Source: an uncultured Acidobacteriota bacterium
Lineage (GTDB): Bacteria; Acidobacteriota; Blastocatellia; Pyrinomonadales; Pyrinomonadaceae
Assembly (NCBI GenBank): GCA_937873515.1
Contig: CALMYB010000022.1
Span: 1-64,000 of the forward strand
Length of the DNA stretch: 64,000 bases
Direction of reading: 5' to 3'
Below, piece by piece: positions 34,273-42,811 of this stretch; position 1 is the first letter of the stretch; each line of letters begins with the position of its first letter. The notes under the pieces were generated by a model that was given only the letters and a program-made list of their open reading frames with translations, searched no databases and was not told the DNA's origin. Made by a program: the position numbers and the translations under genes.

Positions 34273-35790
34273 CTACATGTTCGGGGCAAGGCCGTCAAAG
34301 TAAATAAAGACGTGAAAACAGGCATTCTGACCGTATTCGATGAGAGCGTCGAGCTTCTTTGCATTTTCCATTTCCGCGAGCTTTTTCATCACGAAATTCT
34401 GCTCGGCGGCGGTCATATGCTTTCGTGCAAGGTCAAAGGCGCAGCCCGAAGTATGCGGCGGCAGAGCGTTCTCGTCCCGCACTTTGAACGAGTTGACGTT
34501 CGTTGCGTTCAACCCGATCTGGTAGTCCATCGAACGCGTCAGGGAAGTTACGCGTAAGGGTCGGTTGAACTGCTTGTAATAAGCTTCGGCAAGTTCGAGC
34601 AAGATGGGCTTTGCCCGCGGATTGAACATTCTTAGCAGGCGGACGCGCATCTGTTTTCGATCGGCGGGGTTGTTGATGTCGTATTTGTGTCCCGCGAAAT
34701 TATCCGCAAGACGGCCGATGGCAAGCATCTCCGGCGAACCCGGAACAATATCAGCATGAACGTTCGGAAAAGCAAAAGATTGGAACGCCCCGTCACTCGC
34801 GCTTCCGCCGACATCGAGATAATAGCTCTGAGCGGCCATCGGCATCTCGATAAGTTCTTTATTTAGACGCTTTTCCGCGAGGTCGGGAAAATCGAGCGGC
34901 TGATGATAACCGTCTTTCTTCATCTCGCGGAGCTTTGCCTTTTGCTTTATCACGCCATCGCCGAAAAGCTCTTTAGGAACGTCAAGCCCTGCGGGCCGGA
35001 TGCCCGTTTCGGCGTCACGCGGTTCGAGAGCTTTCTTTTGTCGATCAGCGAGAAGGGACGCAGGCACGTTGAGGTCGCTCTCTGCCGTGTCGTCCGCACC
35101 GACCGTGACGTCAGAGATCGTCGATGCATCGACCTCTTTTTCAGCCGTTTCCCAGGACGCGATCAGATCATCGAGGTCGTCTTCATTCTGATCGCCAAGT
35201 GGATCGATCACGCGCACCGGAATTCGCCGGGCCGTGTTGATCTTCGGCGTTGGAAGGCCGGTGTTCGCATTCGTGCCGGACGTGGAAGTTTGCCGCGAAA
35301 AGAGCAATGCGGCTCCGGCCCCGGCGACGATCAGCAGTGTGAACGCGACCGCGCCGATCAGCAAGAATGTGGTCGCATTCGAGCCTGCCGCCGGCGTTGG
35401 CGGAGGAGCGGAATATGTCGGGGCCGCAGGAGCTTCTGCTGGTTGTGAAGGCTCCGGAGCGGGTGCTGATACGGCCGTCGTCGCGGCTCGGCTTTCGCCG
35501 GTTTCGATGCGGATCGTCGTCGAACTGCCTAAGCGTATCGAATCGCCGTCGTGCAAGATACGCGGCCGGTCGTCGAGCTTTTCGCCGTTCAAGAATGTGC
35601 CGTTGGTCGAGCGTTCATCCACGACGAGCACATCATCGCCGTCGCGAAAGATGGTCGTGTTCCGCCGCGAGAGCCCGCTGTCTGCAATTACGACGCTCGA
35701 TTCCGGCGTCCTGCCGATAGACACCTCATCCTGCAGCGTGATCTCCTGCACGCCGTCCGGAGCATCTATTTTCAGCGTAACTGGCCTCAT
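34273..35790 (-). CDS. FHA domain - transmembrane - M15-like peptidase domain protein
   Basis: A 505-residue protein in three parts. An N-terminal FHA domain (about 20-95) has GR at 26-27, SRRNT at 41-45 and STNGTF at 61-66, so it should bind phosphothreonine. A Pro/Ala linker leads to one membrane helix (about 141-164). The outer C-terminal part contains HTSGCAFDL (His446, Asp453) and FHVF (His493), matching the zinc ligands of M15 (VanY/DacB-like) peptidases or the related DUF5715. It may link cytoplasmic Ser/Thr phosphorylation to cell-wall processing. The arrangement is seen; the function is inferred. Confidence 0.8.
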   Translation of the reverse strand: MRPVTLKIDAPDGVQEITLQDEVSIGRTPESSVVIADSGLSRRNTTIFRDGDDVLVVDERSTNGTFLNGEKLDDRPRILHDGDSIRLGSSTTIRIETGESRAATTAVSAPAPEPSQPAEAPAAPTYSAPPPTPAAGSNATTFLLIGAVAFTLLIVAGAGAALLFSRQTSTSGTNANTGLPTPKINTARRIPVRVIDPLGDQNEDDLDDLIASWETAEKEVDASTISDVTVGADDTAESDLNVPASLLADRQKKALEPRDAETGIRPAGLDVPKELFGDGVIKQKAKLREMKKDGYHQPLDFPDLAEKRLNKELIEMPMAAQSYYLDVGGSASDGAFQSFAFPNVHADIVPGSPEMLAIGRLADNFAGHKYDINNPADRKQMRVRLLRMFNPRAKPILLELAEAYYKQFNRPLRVTSLTRSMDYQIGLNATNVNSFKVRDENALPPHTSGCAFDLARKHMTAAEQNFVMKKLAEMENAKKLDALIEYGQNACFHVFIYFDGLAPNM

Positions 35791-36009
35791 CTAATGATGG
35801 TGATCTTCGGCAACTTCCTTAAGTTTCGACAGGTCAAGCAGCTTTGAAAAGTCCGAAAAATGGAACATCGTGTCGTCGTGACAATGTTCGCAAAAGAACG
35901 TAACGTCCTCACCCAGATACATATCCTTCAGGTGATAGGCGATGAAGCAGCCGTAACAGCGCTGAACGCGCTTGCCGAATTCGGCGATGACCTCCGCAGA
36001 ATTTTCCAT
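35791..36009 (-). CDS. Small zinc-ribbon-like protein
   Basis: A 72-residue protein with two cysteine pairs, CYGC (18-21) and CEHC (40-43), spaced like a zinc ribbon, and ending in a His-rich tail (EDHHH). I do not recognise the family. It starts 4 bases downstream of lpxA and ends one base before the FHA gene, so it is part of the envelope operon. It may be a regulator or a zinc-binding adaptor. Confidence 0.7.
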   Translation of the reverse strand: MENSAEVIAEFGKRVQRCYGCFIAYHLKDMYLGEDVTFFCEHCHDDTMFHFSDFSKLLDLSKLKEVAEDHHH

Positions 36010-36013
36010 TTTC

Positions 36014-36793
36014 CTATTTTACGACACCGCGCGTCGATGTCGAGATGAATTCGACGAGAGTATCGACTTCGCTGCGGCCGCGGATCTCTTCGCGTATGCG
36101 GTCGAGAGCCTGTGTGGTATTGAGCTTTGAGTTGAGAAGAAGATGAAATGCGTGGTTCAGGTCGCGGATCGCGTCCTGGGAATAGCCGCGGCGTTTCGCT
36201 CCGACGCGGTTCAAGCCATAGCATTTTGCGTGATTGCCCTGAATCGTCGCAAACGGCATCACGTCCTTGACGACGACCGAGTAGCCGCCGATAAAGGCTT
36301 CGACACCGACACGGCAAAATTGATGGATCCCCGAAAATGCTCCGATGCTCGCACGATCGGCAACTTCGACGTGGCCGGCGAGCGTCGCCGCATTCGCCAT
36401 GATGATGCCGCTTCCAAGCTGGCAATCGTGTGCGACGTGTGCCTGTGCCATCAATAGATTGTCGTTCCCGATCCGTGTGATGCCGCCGCCGCCAGCCGTC
36501 CCGCGATGTATGGTCACGAATTCGCGTATCTGGTTGTCCGAACCGATCTCGGTCGATGTCGGTTCGTAGTTGTACTTGAGATCCTGCGGAGCGAGGCCGA
36601 TCGAGACGAACGGGAAAACGTGAGTATCTTTGCCGATCATTGTGCGCCCGTCGATCACAACGTGCGATTCGAGCCGGACGCGATCATCGAGCACAACTTC
36701 TGCTCCGACGGTCGAAAATGGGCCGATGTAGCAGTCCTCGCCGATCTGAGCGGCCTTATCGACGAGCGCCGTCGGGTGAATGAAGGTTGACAT
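36014..36793 (-). CDS. lpxA: UDP-N-acetylglucosamine acyltransferase LpxA
   Basis: A 259-residue protein that catalyses the first step of lipid A synthesis, O-acylation of UDP-GlcNAc. The ATG at 36793 gives MSTFIHPTALVDKAAQIG; a longer frame would overlap the upstream gene. Left-handed beta-helix hexapeptides run to about residue 185, with the catalytic His in AQAHVAHDC (His122, equivalent to E. coli His125). The C-terminal helical domain follows. It is in an operon with fabZ, as in many diderms. Confidence 0.96.
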   Translation of the reverse strand: MSTFIHPTALVDKAAQIGEDCYIGPFSTVGAEVVLDDRVRLESHVVIDGRTMIGKDTHVFPFVSIGLAPQDLKYNYEPTSTEIGSDNQIREFVTIHRGTAGGGGITRIGNDNLLMAQAHVAHDCQLGSGIIMANAATLAGHVEVADRASIGAFSGIHQFCRVGVEAFIGGYSVVVKDVMPFATIQGNHAKCYGLNRVGAKRRGYSQDAIRDLNHAFHLLLNSKLNTTQALDRIREEIRGRSEVDTLVEFISTSTRGVVK

Positions 36794-36800
36794 TCTAAAA

Positions 36801-37076
36801 CTATTCTTCGGTCGGCGGGAAACCGACATTCTTTGCCCGCCGCGCATTGCGGGCGACGAGCCACGTGAAAATGACCGTCCCCGGGATCGAAACGATGATG
36901 CCAATGAGAGCCCCGCCAATGGTCGTAACCGCGATCGCGAGGAGGCCGAGTTTTACCTGCTTCGAAAAATACCCAAAAAGCAGCGGGATCAAGCCGAGAA
37001 TGAAACCGATCACGGCGTTGATCGCCATTACCCACAAGATCGCCTGCGTCTGAGATATATGAATCGGTGTTTCCAT
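36801..37076 (-). CDS. Small membrane protein between fabZ and lpxA
   Basis: A 91-residue protein with two or three hydrophobic helices (about 12-35, 42-62 and 64-76) and a basic C-terminal end (ARNARRAKNV). I do not recognise the family. It begins 2 bases after fabZ and ends 7 bases before lpxA, so it is translated with them. A role in the envelope is inferred from context only. Confidence 0.75.
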   Translation of the reverse strand: METPIHISQTQAILWVMAINAVIGFILGLIPLLFGYFSKQVKLGLLAIAVTTIGGALIGIIVSIPGTVIFTWLVARNARRAKNVGFPPTEE

Positions 37077-37078
37077 AT

Positions 37079-37528
37079 TTATCGAGTTGGCCTGTCGGCG
37101 ATTACCGACATTATCTCGGCCTCTGTCGTCACCTGGCCGTCCACCATCGCGACGCCCCGCATTTTTTGTACGCGGCTGCCGGTTCGCAAGGCCGTTACTT
37201 CGAGGACAAGCGTATCGCCGGGAAGAACGGGTTTTCGGAACTTTGCGCCTTCGATGCCGCTAAAGAACGGGATCTTTGCGTCGCGGTCTTCGAACTCGCG
37301 AAGAGCGAGGATCGCGCCGACCTGTGCAAGAGCTTCTATCTGAAGAACGCCCGGCATCACCGGCGCTCCCGGAAAATGGCCCGCAAAGAACGGCTCGTTC
37401 ATCGTGACCTGCTTGATCCCGACGATCCGCGTCCGCGGTTCGAGTTCGATTATCTTATCGACAAGCAGGAATGGGAATCGATGGGGAAGGATCTCCTGAA
37501 TTGCGATCGTGTCGTAAATTACACTCAT
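37079..37528 (-). CDS. fabZ: 3-hydroxyacyl-ACP dehydratase FabZ
   Basis: A 149-residue hot-dog-fold enzyme. The ATG at 37528 gives MSVIYDTIAIQEILPHRFPFLLVDK; the longer frame adds sequence unlike FabZ. The active site is visible as GHFPGAPVMPGVLQIEALAQ (catalytic His and Glu). It removes water from 3-hydroxyacyl-ACP in fatty acid synthesis, competing with LpxA for the same substrate. It heads the fabZ-lpxA block after the terminator at 37586-37611. Confidence 0.96.
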   Translation of the reverse strand: MSVIYDTIAIQEILPHRFPFLLVDKIIELEPRTRIVGIKQVTMNEPFFAGHFPGAPVMPGVLQIEALAQVGAILALREFEDRDAKIPFFSGIEGAKFRKPVLPGDTLVLEVTALRTGSRVQKMRGVAMVDGQVTTEAEIMSVIADRPTR

Positions 37529-37569
37529 TTTTTGAAATACTTCGCTCGACGCGCCTGAAAGCGTATTTA

Positions 37570-37611
37570 GAACAAATAAACCAAAAGCCGGCAAAAATCA
37601 ATTTGCCGGCT
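37570..37611 (-). terminator. Rho-independent terminator between skp and fabZ
   Basis: A perfect 10-bp stem, 37586-37595 with 37602-37611 (AGCCGGCAAA and its complement), has a 6-base loop. On the minus strand it is followed by TTTGGTTTATTT. It should end the skp transcript, so fabZ and the genes behind it need read-through or a promoter in the 60 bases that follow. Confidence 0.8.
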
Positions 37612-37644
37612 CTTGCGAAGTGTCGGGTCTTTTTTGAGACCAGC

Positions 37645-38229
37645 TTATCTTGGTGCCGCTGCCGTGGCCGCCGTGGCCGGACGCGTGTTGTAGTACGCGA
37701 TGAACTCGGCAGTGATGTCGGCCTTCGGATCGAAAGCAAGGATGCCCTGTCCGATCTTGTCGAAATCAAAGACGACCGTGTAGCCCTTCGAGGTTGCGTA
37801 GGTCTGAAGTGCCCGTCCGATGTCCTGCATTATCGGGCCGAGGACCACCTCCGAACGACGCTGTGCCGTTGCTTCGGCCTCCTTCTTCTTGAAATCAAGT
37901 TCGCGGGCAAGCCGCTGGCCTTCGTCCTGTTTTGCCTGGATATCTTCAGGTTTCACAGGAACGGCCGGATTGCTCTGCATCTTCTTGATGTCTTCCGCAA
38001 GCTGGTTGAGCCGCGTTTGGATGTCGCTCAGCTCCTTTGTTTTCGGTGCAAACTCGGTGTCGAGGGCCTTGAGGGCATTGACGTATTTCGTGATGCCCTT
38101 GTCCGAGGCGAAAGCCTGCGAATCGATGATCGCAACCTTGATGCCGGCCTGAGCGGTCTGCGCCGATATCTGAGCTGTAAAGATCCCCGCGAACAGAAGC
38201 GTGGCGACGATCAAACCTATTCTTTTCAT
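37645..38229 (-). CDS. skp: Skp/OmpH-type periplasmic chaperone
   Basis: A 194-residue protein. The ATG at 38229 gives MKRIGLIVATLLFAGIFTAQISAQ, a clear signal peptide. The mature part has the Skp beginning KVAIIDSQAFASDKGI, a long charged coiled coil (about 60-140) and the conserved end YTVVFDFDK. It holds unfolded outer-membrane proteins on the way to BamA. It lies directly downstream of bamA with its own likely promoter. Confidence 0.9.
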   Translation of the reverse strand: MKRIGLIVATLLFAGIFTAQISAQTAQAGIKVAIIDSQAFASDKGITKYVNALKALDTEFAPKTKELSDIQTRLNQLAEDIKKMQSNPAVPVKPEDIQAKQDEGQRLARELDFKKKEAEATAQRRSEVVLGPIMQDIGRALQTYATSKGYTVVFDFDKIGQGILAFDPKADITAEFIAYYNTRPATAATAAAPR

Positions 38230-38352
38230 TACTTTATTATTACTCCTGGTGTCTAACTGTCTTGCAAAGCCGGTTTGCCGGCCGCCTGTAAGCAATATCT
38301 TATTTGAGACATATTTAAGGCCAACTGTTGCCCGTCTCGAAAATAAACGTTG

Positions 38353-38382
38353 ATACTATGCGAAAACTTGTCGCAAAGTCAA
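38353..38382 (-). promoter_or_regulatory. Likely promoter for skp
   Basis: On the minus strand TTGACT (38382-38377), an 18-base spacer, then TAGTAT (38358-38353). The -35 box matches 5/6 and the -10 box 4/6. It lies in the 166-base bamA-skp gap, about 120 bases before the skp start. Confidence 0.5.
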
Positions 38383-38395
38383 TGGAATAACCATC

Positions 38396-41300
38396 CTAGA
38401 ACGTTCTTCCGACCGTGAACCGCAATCCCTGTTTCTTGCCCGGCAGGAAAATGCCTGGCAGCTCAGGCCGAAAACCGACCTTTGCATTCGGGTTGTAGTA
38501 ATAGATCAGCCTGAACGGTACGTTGACGATCGGCACCTGAACACGAAGTTCGACGCCGACGCTCGCCTTCCAATCGGCGATCCGCGAAAAAGCGGCATCG
38601 TTGACCTTCAGCAGCGAATTCTGCTGGACCTCGCCGCGAAGCCAAAGCTGCTGGATCTGCGGTGACAGGCTCGTCGGGCAGCCGAAGCGATTGCCGCGGC
38701 AGAATTCGTTCAGATAGTCGGTCTTCGTGAGAACGCGGCCGCGGTAGAACAAAAGGCTGCCGAAGCTGCTCTCAAGAACCGGAGTATTTATCAGGCCGAG
38801 AGCCGTCAGGCGTCCGGCGCCAAGCAGCTGTTCGTCGGGCAGGAATTCGCTGTTGATCGTCTGAGTGCCGGTCCGGTGAAGGTTGAACACAGAACCGATA
38901 TCGCCGAAGATCGCCATCGTCGCCGGGCCAAACAGGGGAATTCTGTACTCGACGTTCGCAAGCAGCTGAGTGTCGCCGCCGATAAAGCGGAAATTTCGAG
39001 AGAACAATGCCGGATTCGCACCCGCAGCACCGGTTAGCTGTCCGATGGAGCGGATCTCGTCGATCGTTCGCTGCGGGAGGCCGGTGTTGGTATCGGCGTC
39101 GCCCGTCGCATTGTTAGCGACCTGCACGTTGCGGCTGGTGATATAGGTATCGAACGGGGCTATCGGGCCGATCGCTCGCGAATTGTATCCGCGTATATCG
39201 TTCTCGCTTCCAAGGAAGTAGCGTTCGTAGATCGGAATGCCGCCGACGAAGGTGATCGAGTTCGCATTGCGGACCTTCGGGCTCAATGACCATGATCCGA
39301 TCGTTCCGGCCTGCAGCCTGAACGCGAAAACCTCAGGATTTCGGCTCTTCTTCTTCCTGATCGGGATAAATTGCGAGTACGAAACCTGCGGCTGATATGT
39401 GCGGACATCGCCGCCGAGGCCGGCAAACCCGAACGAAGCAGAGAAAGCGGTGCCTCGCGTTGTGTCAATGCCGTTCTTGGCGTATTGACGCGTGTCGTAT
39501 GCAAAGGAGCCGGTAACGCGGCTCGTGATGATATTCGGCTGACGATAGATGACGGGAATATGTGCCGCCGGGTCAGCTTCTGAATTTACCTTCGGATCCT
39601 GAATGCTGGTAGCCGTGAACTGATACTGGAAACCGAGACGCGTGAACTGCGTGAATTTACGCTTCTTGAACAGCAGCTCGGAGAGCGGAGCCGTTCCAAA
39701 GAGCGAAAAGCCGTAGGTCGATTGCGTGAACAGATTGCTCGAATCCGTGTTGATCGAACCGTAGGGGTCGAACAGTGCGTTGATCAGGTCCGGATTCTGC
39801 GTCAGGAACGTTCCTTCGCCGAAGAATCGGTACCTTGTCGCAAAGACCGAAAATCCGACCGAGATCGGACGATTACGGAAATACGGCTCCTGATACGTGA
39901 ACTGAAGGCTTTGCTGACGGTTGCCGATACCGAAATTGAGCGATAGGATCTCGCCGCGGCCCGCAAGGTTGTTCGTCGAGTATTCAAGCCCGAAGAACGA
40001 ACCGCCGATGCCCGCGATACCGCCGTTCACGGAGATCTGCTGACGGCCTTTTTCCTTTACCTTGACGATCAGGTCAACGCTCGCATTCTCTTCGTCAGTT
40101 CGCGTCTCGACGTCCTGATCCTTATCGACCGGATCGAAGTACTGCGTCTGGTTGATGCGCATCAGCGAGAGCTCGAGGAAATTCTGGTTATACACGTCGC
40201 CCTCGTTAAGAAGGAATTCGCGGCGCAGAACGCGGTCGCGTGTGAAGGTGTTGCCCGTGAATTCGAGCCGGCGAAGCGTGAACTGCTTGCCTTCTTCGAT
40301 ATTGATCGTGATATCGACGATTCCTTCTTTCGGATTTCCCGGGATATCGTGGAATGTCGGAACGAATTCTGCAGTATAGCCGACGAATCCCTGGCTGCCG
40401 TAAACCTTCTTCAGATCGTCGAAAACAGCGTCCTGCAGACGTTTGCCGTCCGCGATCTCGCCCTTTTTCAAGCCGATGTAGGCAAGGATCTGCTGTTCGG
40501 AGAAGATCGAGTTGCCCTCGACCTTGATATCGCCGAGCTTGAAGATGCGGCCTTCGGTAACAGGAACGACGATCTTCAGTGTGTCATCCTTTGAAGTGAC
40601 CAGCGGCAGCGGGAACATCTTGAGCAGCGGCAAGCCCGTTCGCTTATACCCGAGTCCGACCACGACCGGCTCGCCGATACGTGCCTCGAAATACCCTTTC
40701 GAGAACATATAGGCACGGACGTTCTTCTGCAGATCGTATTCAAGCTTGCGAAGGTCGAGGATGTCCTGCCCCTTGAAACGCGTGATGATGCCGGTCTGCT
40801 TTACAAGCTGAAGAGCATTGCGAAGGTCGCCGCTCTTCAGGTGTTCGTTGCCCTCGAACTCGATCTTTACGATACGCGAACGATTTCCCTGATCGATATC
40901 AAAAGTAAGGGCGATCGAGGTCGCGGAGACCTCTTCTTCCTTGATGTCCACTTTTGCGTTCGGATAGCCTTTTGAGGCGAGCATTTCGCGTAGGATGCGC
41001 GTGGCATTGCGTGCCTTTACCGGATCGTAGAAAGATTCTTTCGAAACACCGACACGTCGCTCGCGAAATTCTTTCAAAATGTCGGATTCCTTGATCGCGT
41101 TCGTGCCCTTAAAGACCAGGTCGCGGATGATCGGAAGCTCCTTTACCTCGAAGATCACGTTCACGCCGCCGCGGATGCCGTCTTCCGTTAGTACGCGGGT
41201 CGCCGTCTTATCAAAAAGATTGAGCGAAAGCAGCTCTTTTAGGTCACGTTCGAGGGCCGCCGGGTCATATTGGTCGCCCGGCCGCGTCTTGATGTAATAG

Positions 41301-41470
41301 AGCAGGTCCTCGTCGCGAAGACGGCGGTTTCCCTGGATATCAACGCTCTCGACGACCTGCTGAAACGCCGAAGCTGTCTTCTCGGCACCTTTAGGAATAC
41401 CGGCGTTGGCCGAGAAGGCCGCAAATAGAAACACCGAGATCAGGAGTCCAAGTGCACGAAAATTACGCAT
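38396..41470 (-). CDS. bamA: Outer-membrane protein assembly factor BamA
   Basis: A 1024-residue protein. The ATG at 41470 follows AAGGA and gives MRNFRALGLLISVFLFAAFSANA, a signal peptide; the longer frame to 41719 is not supported. Five POTRA repeats (about 45-440) begin VESVDIQGNRRLRDEDLLYYI. The Omp85 barrel contains the lid-lock-type region YERYFLGSENDIRGY. It ends TVGRTF, with the terminal Phe typical of barrel proteins. It is about 200 residues longer than E. coli BamA, mostly in the barrel. It inserts proteins into the outer membrane. Confidence 0.96.
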   Translation of the reverse strand: MRNFRALGLLISVFLFAAFSANAGIPKGAEKTASAFQQVVESVDIQGNRRLRDEDLLYYIKTRPGDQYDPAALERDLKELLSLNLFDKTATRVLTEDGIRGGVNVIFEVKELPIIRDLVFKGTNAIKESDILKEFRERRVGVSKESFYDPVKARNATRILREMLASKGYPNAKVDIKEEEVSATSIALTFDIDQGNRSRIVKIEFEGNEHLKSGDLRNALQLVKQTGIITRFKGQDILDLRKLEYDLQKNVRAYMFSKGYFEARIGEPVVVGLGYKRTGLPLLKMFPLPLVTSKDDTLKIVVPVTEGRIFKLGDIKVEGNSIFSEQQILAYIGLKKGEIADGKRLQDAVFDDLKKVYGSQGFVGYTAEFVPTFHDIPGNPKEGIVDITINIEEGKQFTLRRLEFTGNTFTRDRVLRREFLLNEGDVYNQNFLELSLMRINQTQYFDPVDKDQDVETRTDEENASVDLIVKVKEKGRQQISVNGGIAGIGGSFFGLEYSTNNLAGRGEILSLNFGIGNRQQSLQFTYQEPYFRNRPISVGFSVFATRYRFFGEGTFLTQNPDLINALFDPYGSINTDSSNLFTQSTYGFSLFGTAPLSELLFKKRKFTQFTRLGFQYQFTATSIQDPKVNSEADPAAHIPVIYRQPNIITSRVTGSFAYDTRQYAKNGIDTTRGTAFSASFGFAGLGGDVRTYQPQVSYSQFIPIRKKKSRNPEVFAFRLQAGTIGSWSLSPKVRNANSITFVGGIPIYERYFLGSENDIRGYNSRAIGPIAPFDTYITSRNVQVANNATGDADTNTGLPQRTIDEIRSIGQLTGAAGANPALFSRNFRFIGGDTQLLANVEYRIPLFGPATMAIFGDIGSVFNLHRTGTQTINSEFLPDEQLLGAGRLTALGLINTPVLESSFGSLLFYRGRVLTKTDYLNEFCRGNRFGCPTSLSPQIQQLWLRGEVQQNSLLKVNDAAFSRIADWKASVGVELRVQVPIVNVPFRLIYYYNPNAKVGFRPELPGIFLPGKKQGLRFTVGRTF

Positions 41471-41969
41471 AAAAACCGAAATATCCTTGAAATACGGGCG
41501 TCTCTCAGTCGGGTCGGAAGGTCGATACCCCAATAAAAAAATAAAACGCCGTCCTGCACGCAAGGGTTTTAGACAGCCTTCAAAGCAGTATCTGATCAAA
41601 AGAATTTTTGCCCATTCTTTGATTCGGCACTGCCGCCGCAGGTTGCCCTTTACCAAAAACCCGAACGCACCTACAAACTTCGAGATTATACAGGGAAAGA
41701 CGGCGAAATCGGAAATCAACCAAAGGTAAGTTTTCGATGTTTTGCTGTCTCAAATACGGCATTTGCCCGCCACACCAAGAAGTTTACTTGACCTGCCGAC
41801 GCTCTAACAGCACAAACCGCACGAAACGTATCAAACCGCACAAAATGGACAAAATGGACAAAACGAACAAAAGTTGCGGACGGTGAACAGTGAATAGGAA
41901 GCTGACAGCTCATCGCTCACTATCAGCTTCCAGCGTTTGAACCTTGAACTTTGAACCTTGACCGTTGAC
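41471..41969. other. 499-base gap between sdhB and bamA with short repeats
   Basis: No gene is visible. Near 41835-41875 there are tandem 9-base words of the CAAAATGGA type. At 41897-41931 a perfect 9-bp stem (GGAAGCTGA with TCAGCTTCC) encloses a 17-base loop and lies in 7-base-phased sequence. At 41938-41970 the words TTGAACC, TTGAACT, TTGAACC and TTGACCG repeat in 7-base steps, the same word family as in the rpoB-rpoC gap. The hairpin could also end the sdh transcript. No certain bamA promoter was found. Confidence 0.6.
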
Positions 41970-42770
41970 CTACTTTTTCAGCCAGCCAAAGAGGGAATTG
42001 ACCGTGATATCGCGGTTCGTCTCGTAGATCGCACGCGGCAGCGGGATCGACATCGGGCAGACTTGCAGGCAATTCTGCGCATTTCCGCAGTTGGCGATCC
42101 CGTTCTCTTCCATAAGGCCGTTCAGACGCTCATCCATCTCTGTCTTGCCTACGGGATGCATATTGAAGAGCCTCGCCTGTGCGATCGCCTGCGGTCCGAT
42201 GTATTGATCCTCGCTGTATTGTGGGCACGCCTCGAGGCAGCAGCCGCAGGTCATGCAGCGTGAATAGACATATCGCTCGTGGGCGACCTCGCTCGAAATG
42301 TGCGGCCCCGGCCCAAGGTCGTACGTGCCGTCGAGGTCGATCCAGGCACTTACCTGTTTCAAGTGGTCGAACATCCGAGTGCGGTCGACCTTCAGGTCGC
42401 GGACGTTCGGGAATTTTGTCATCGGCTGGAGCGTTACGATGTTGCCGCCCGTCGCAAGCAGAAGGTCATCGACGAGTGCCGAACACGATTGGCGCACGCG
42501 GCCATTGATCACCATCGTGCAGATCCCGCAAACCTGTTCGAGGCACGACATATCCCAGACGGGAGGCGTCGTCTCTTTGCCCTCGGCCGTGACCGGATTC
42601 TTGCGGATCTCCATCAGGGCCGAAATGACGTTCAGATTTCGCCGATACGGGATCTCGAAGGTTTCCCAACGTGCATCCGCACCTTCTTTTTCACGCCGTT
42701 GGATCTTGAACTTGATCGTTTTCGGCGGGTCAGTGAGTTTTTGCTTGTGATGTGTTTCAGTTTGATTCAT
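41970..42770 (-). CDS. sdhB: Succinate dehydrogenase iron-sulfur subunit
   Basis: A 266-residue protein. The plant-type [2Fe-2S] motif is CLEQVCGIC with the distal Cys in RQSC. The C-terminal domain has CMTCGCCLEACPQY and CGNAQNCLQVCPMSIP for the [4Fe-4S] and [3Fe-4S] clusters. It passes electrons from the flavin of SdhA to quinone. It is the last gene of the operon and is separated from sdhA by three unrelated genes. Confidence 0.96.
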   Translation of the reverse strand: MNQTETHHKQKLTDPPKTIKFKIQRREKEGADARWETFEIPYRRNLNVISALMEIRKNPVTAEGKETTPPVWDMSCLEQVCGICTMVINGRVRQSCSALVDDLLLATGGNIVTLQPMTKFPNVRDLKVDRTRMFDHLKQVSAWIDLDGTYDLGPGPHISSEVAHERYVYSRCMTCGCCLEACPQYSEDQYIGPQAIAQARLFNMHPVGKTEMDERLNGLMEENGIANCGNAQNCLQVCPMSIPLPRAIYETNRDITVNSLFGWLKK

Positions 42771-42811
42771 TTGATTCTCACCATGATCGAATTCTCGATA
42801 TGCTCTAACAA

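Noticed and set aside
41471..41719. An 83-residue N-terminal extension of BamA
   Set aside because: The extension is not OMP-like, and the inner ATG is followed at once by a signal peptide and preceded by a ribosome-binding site.
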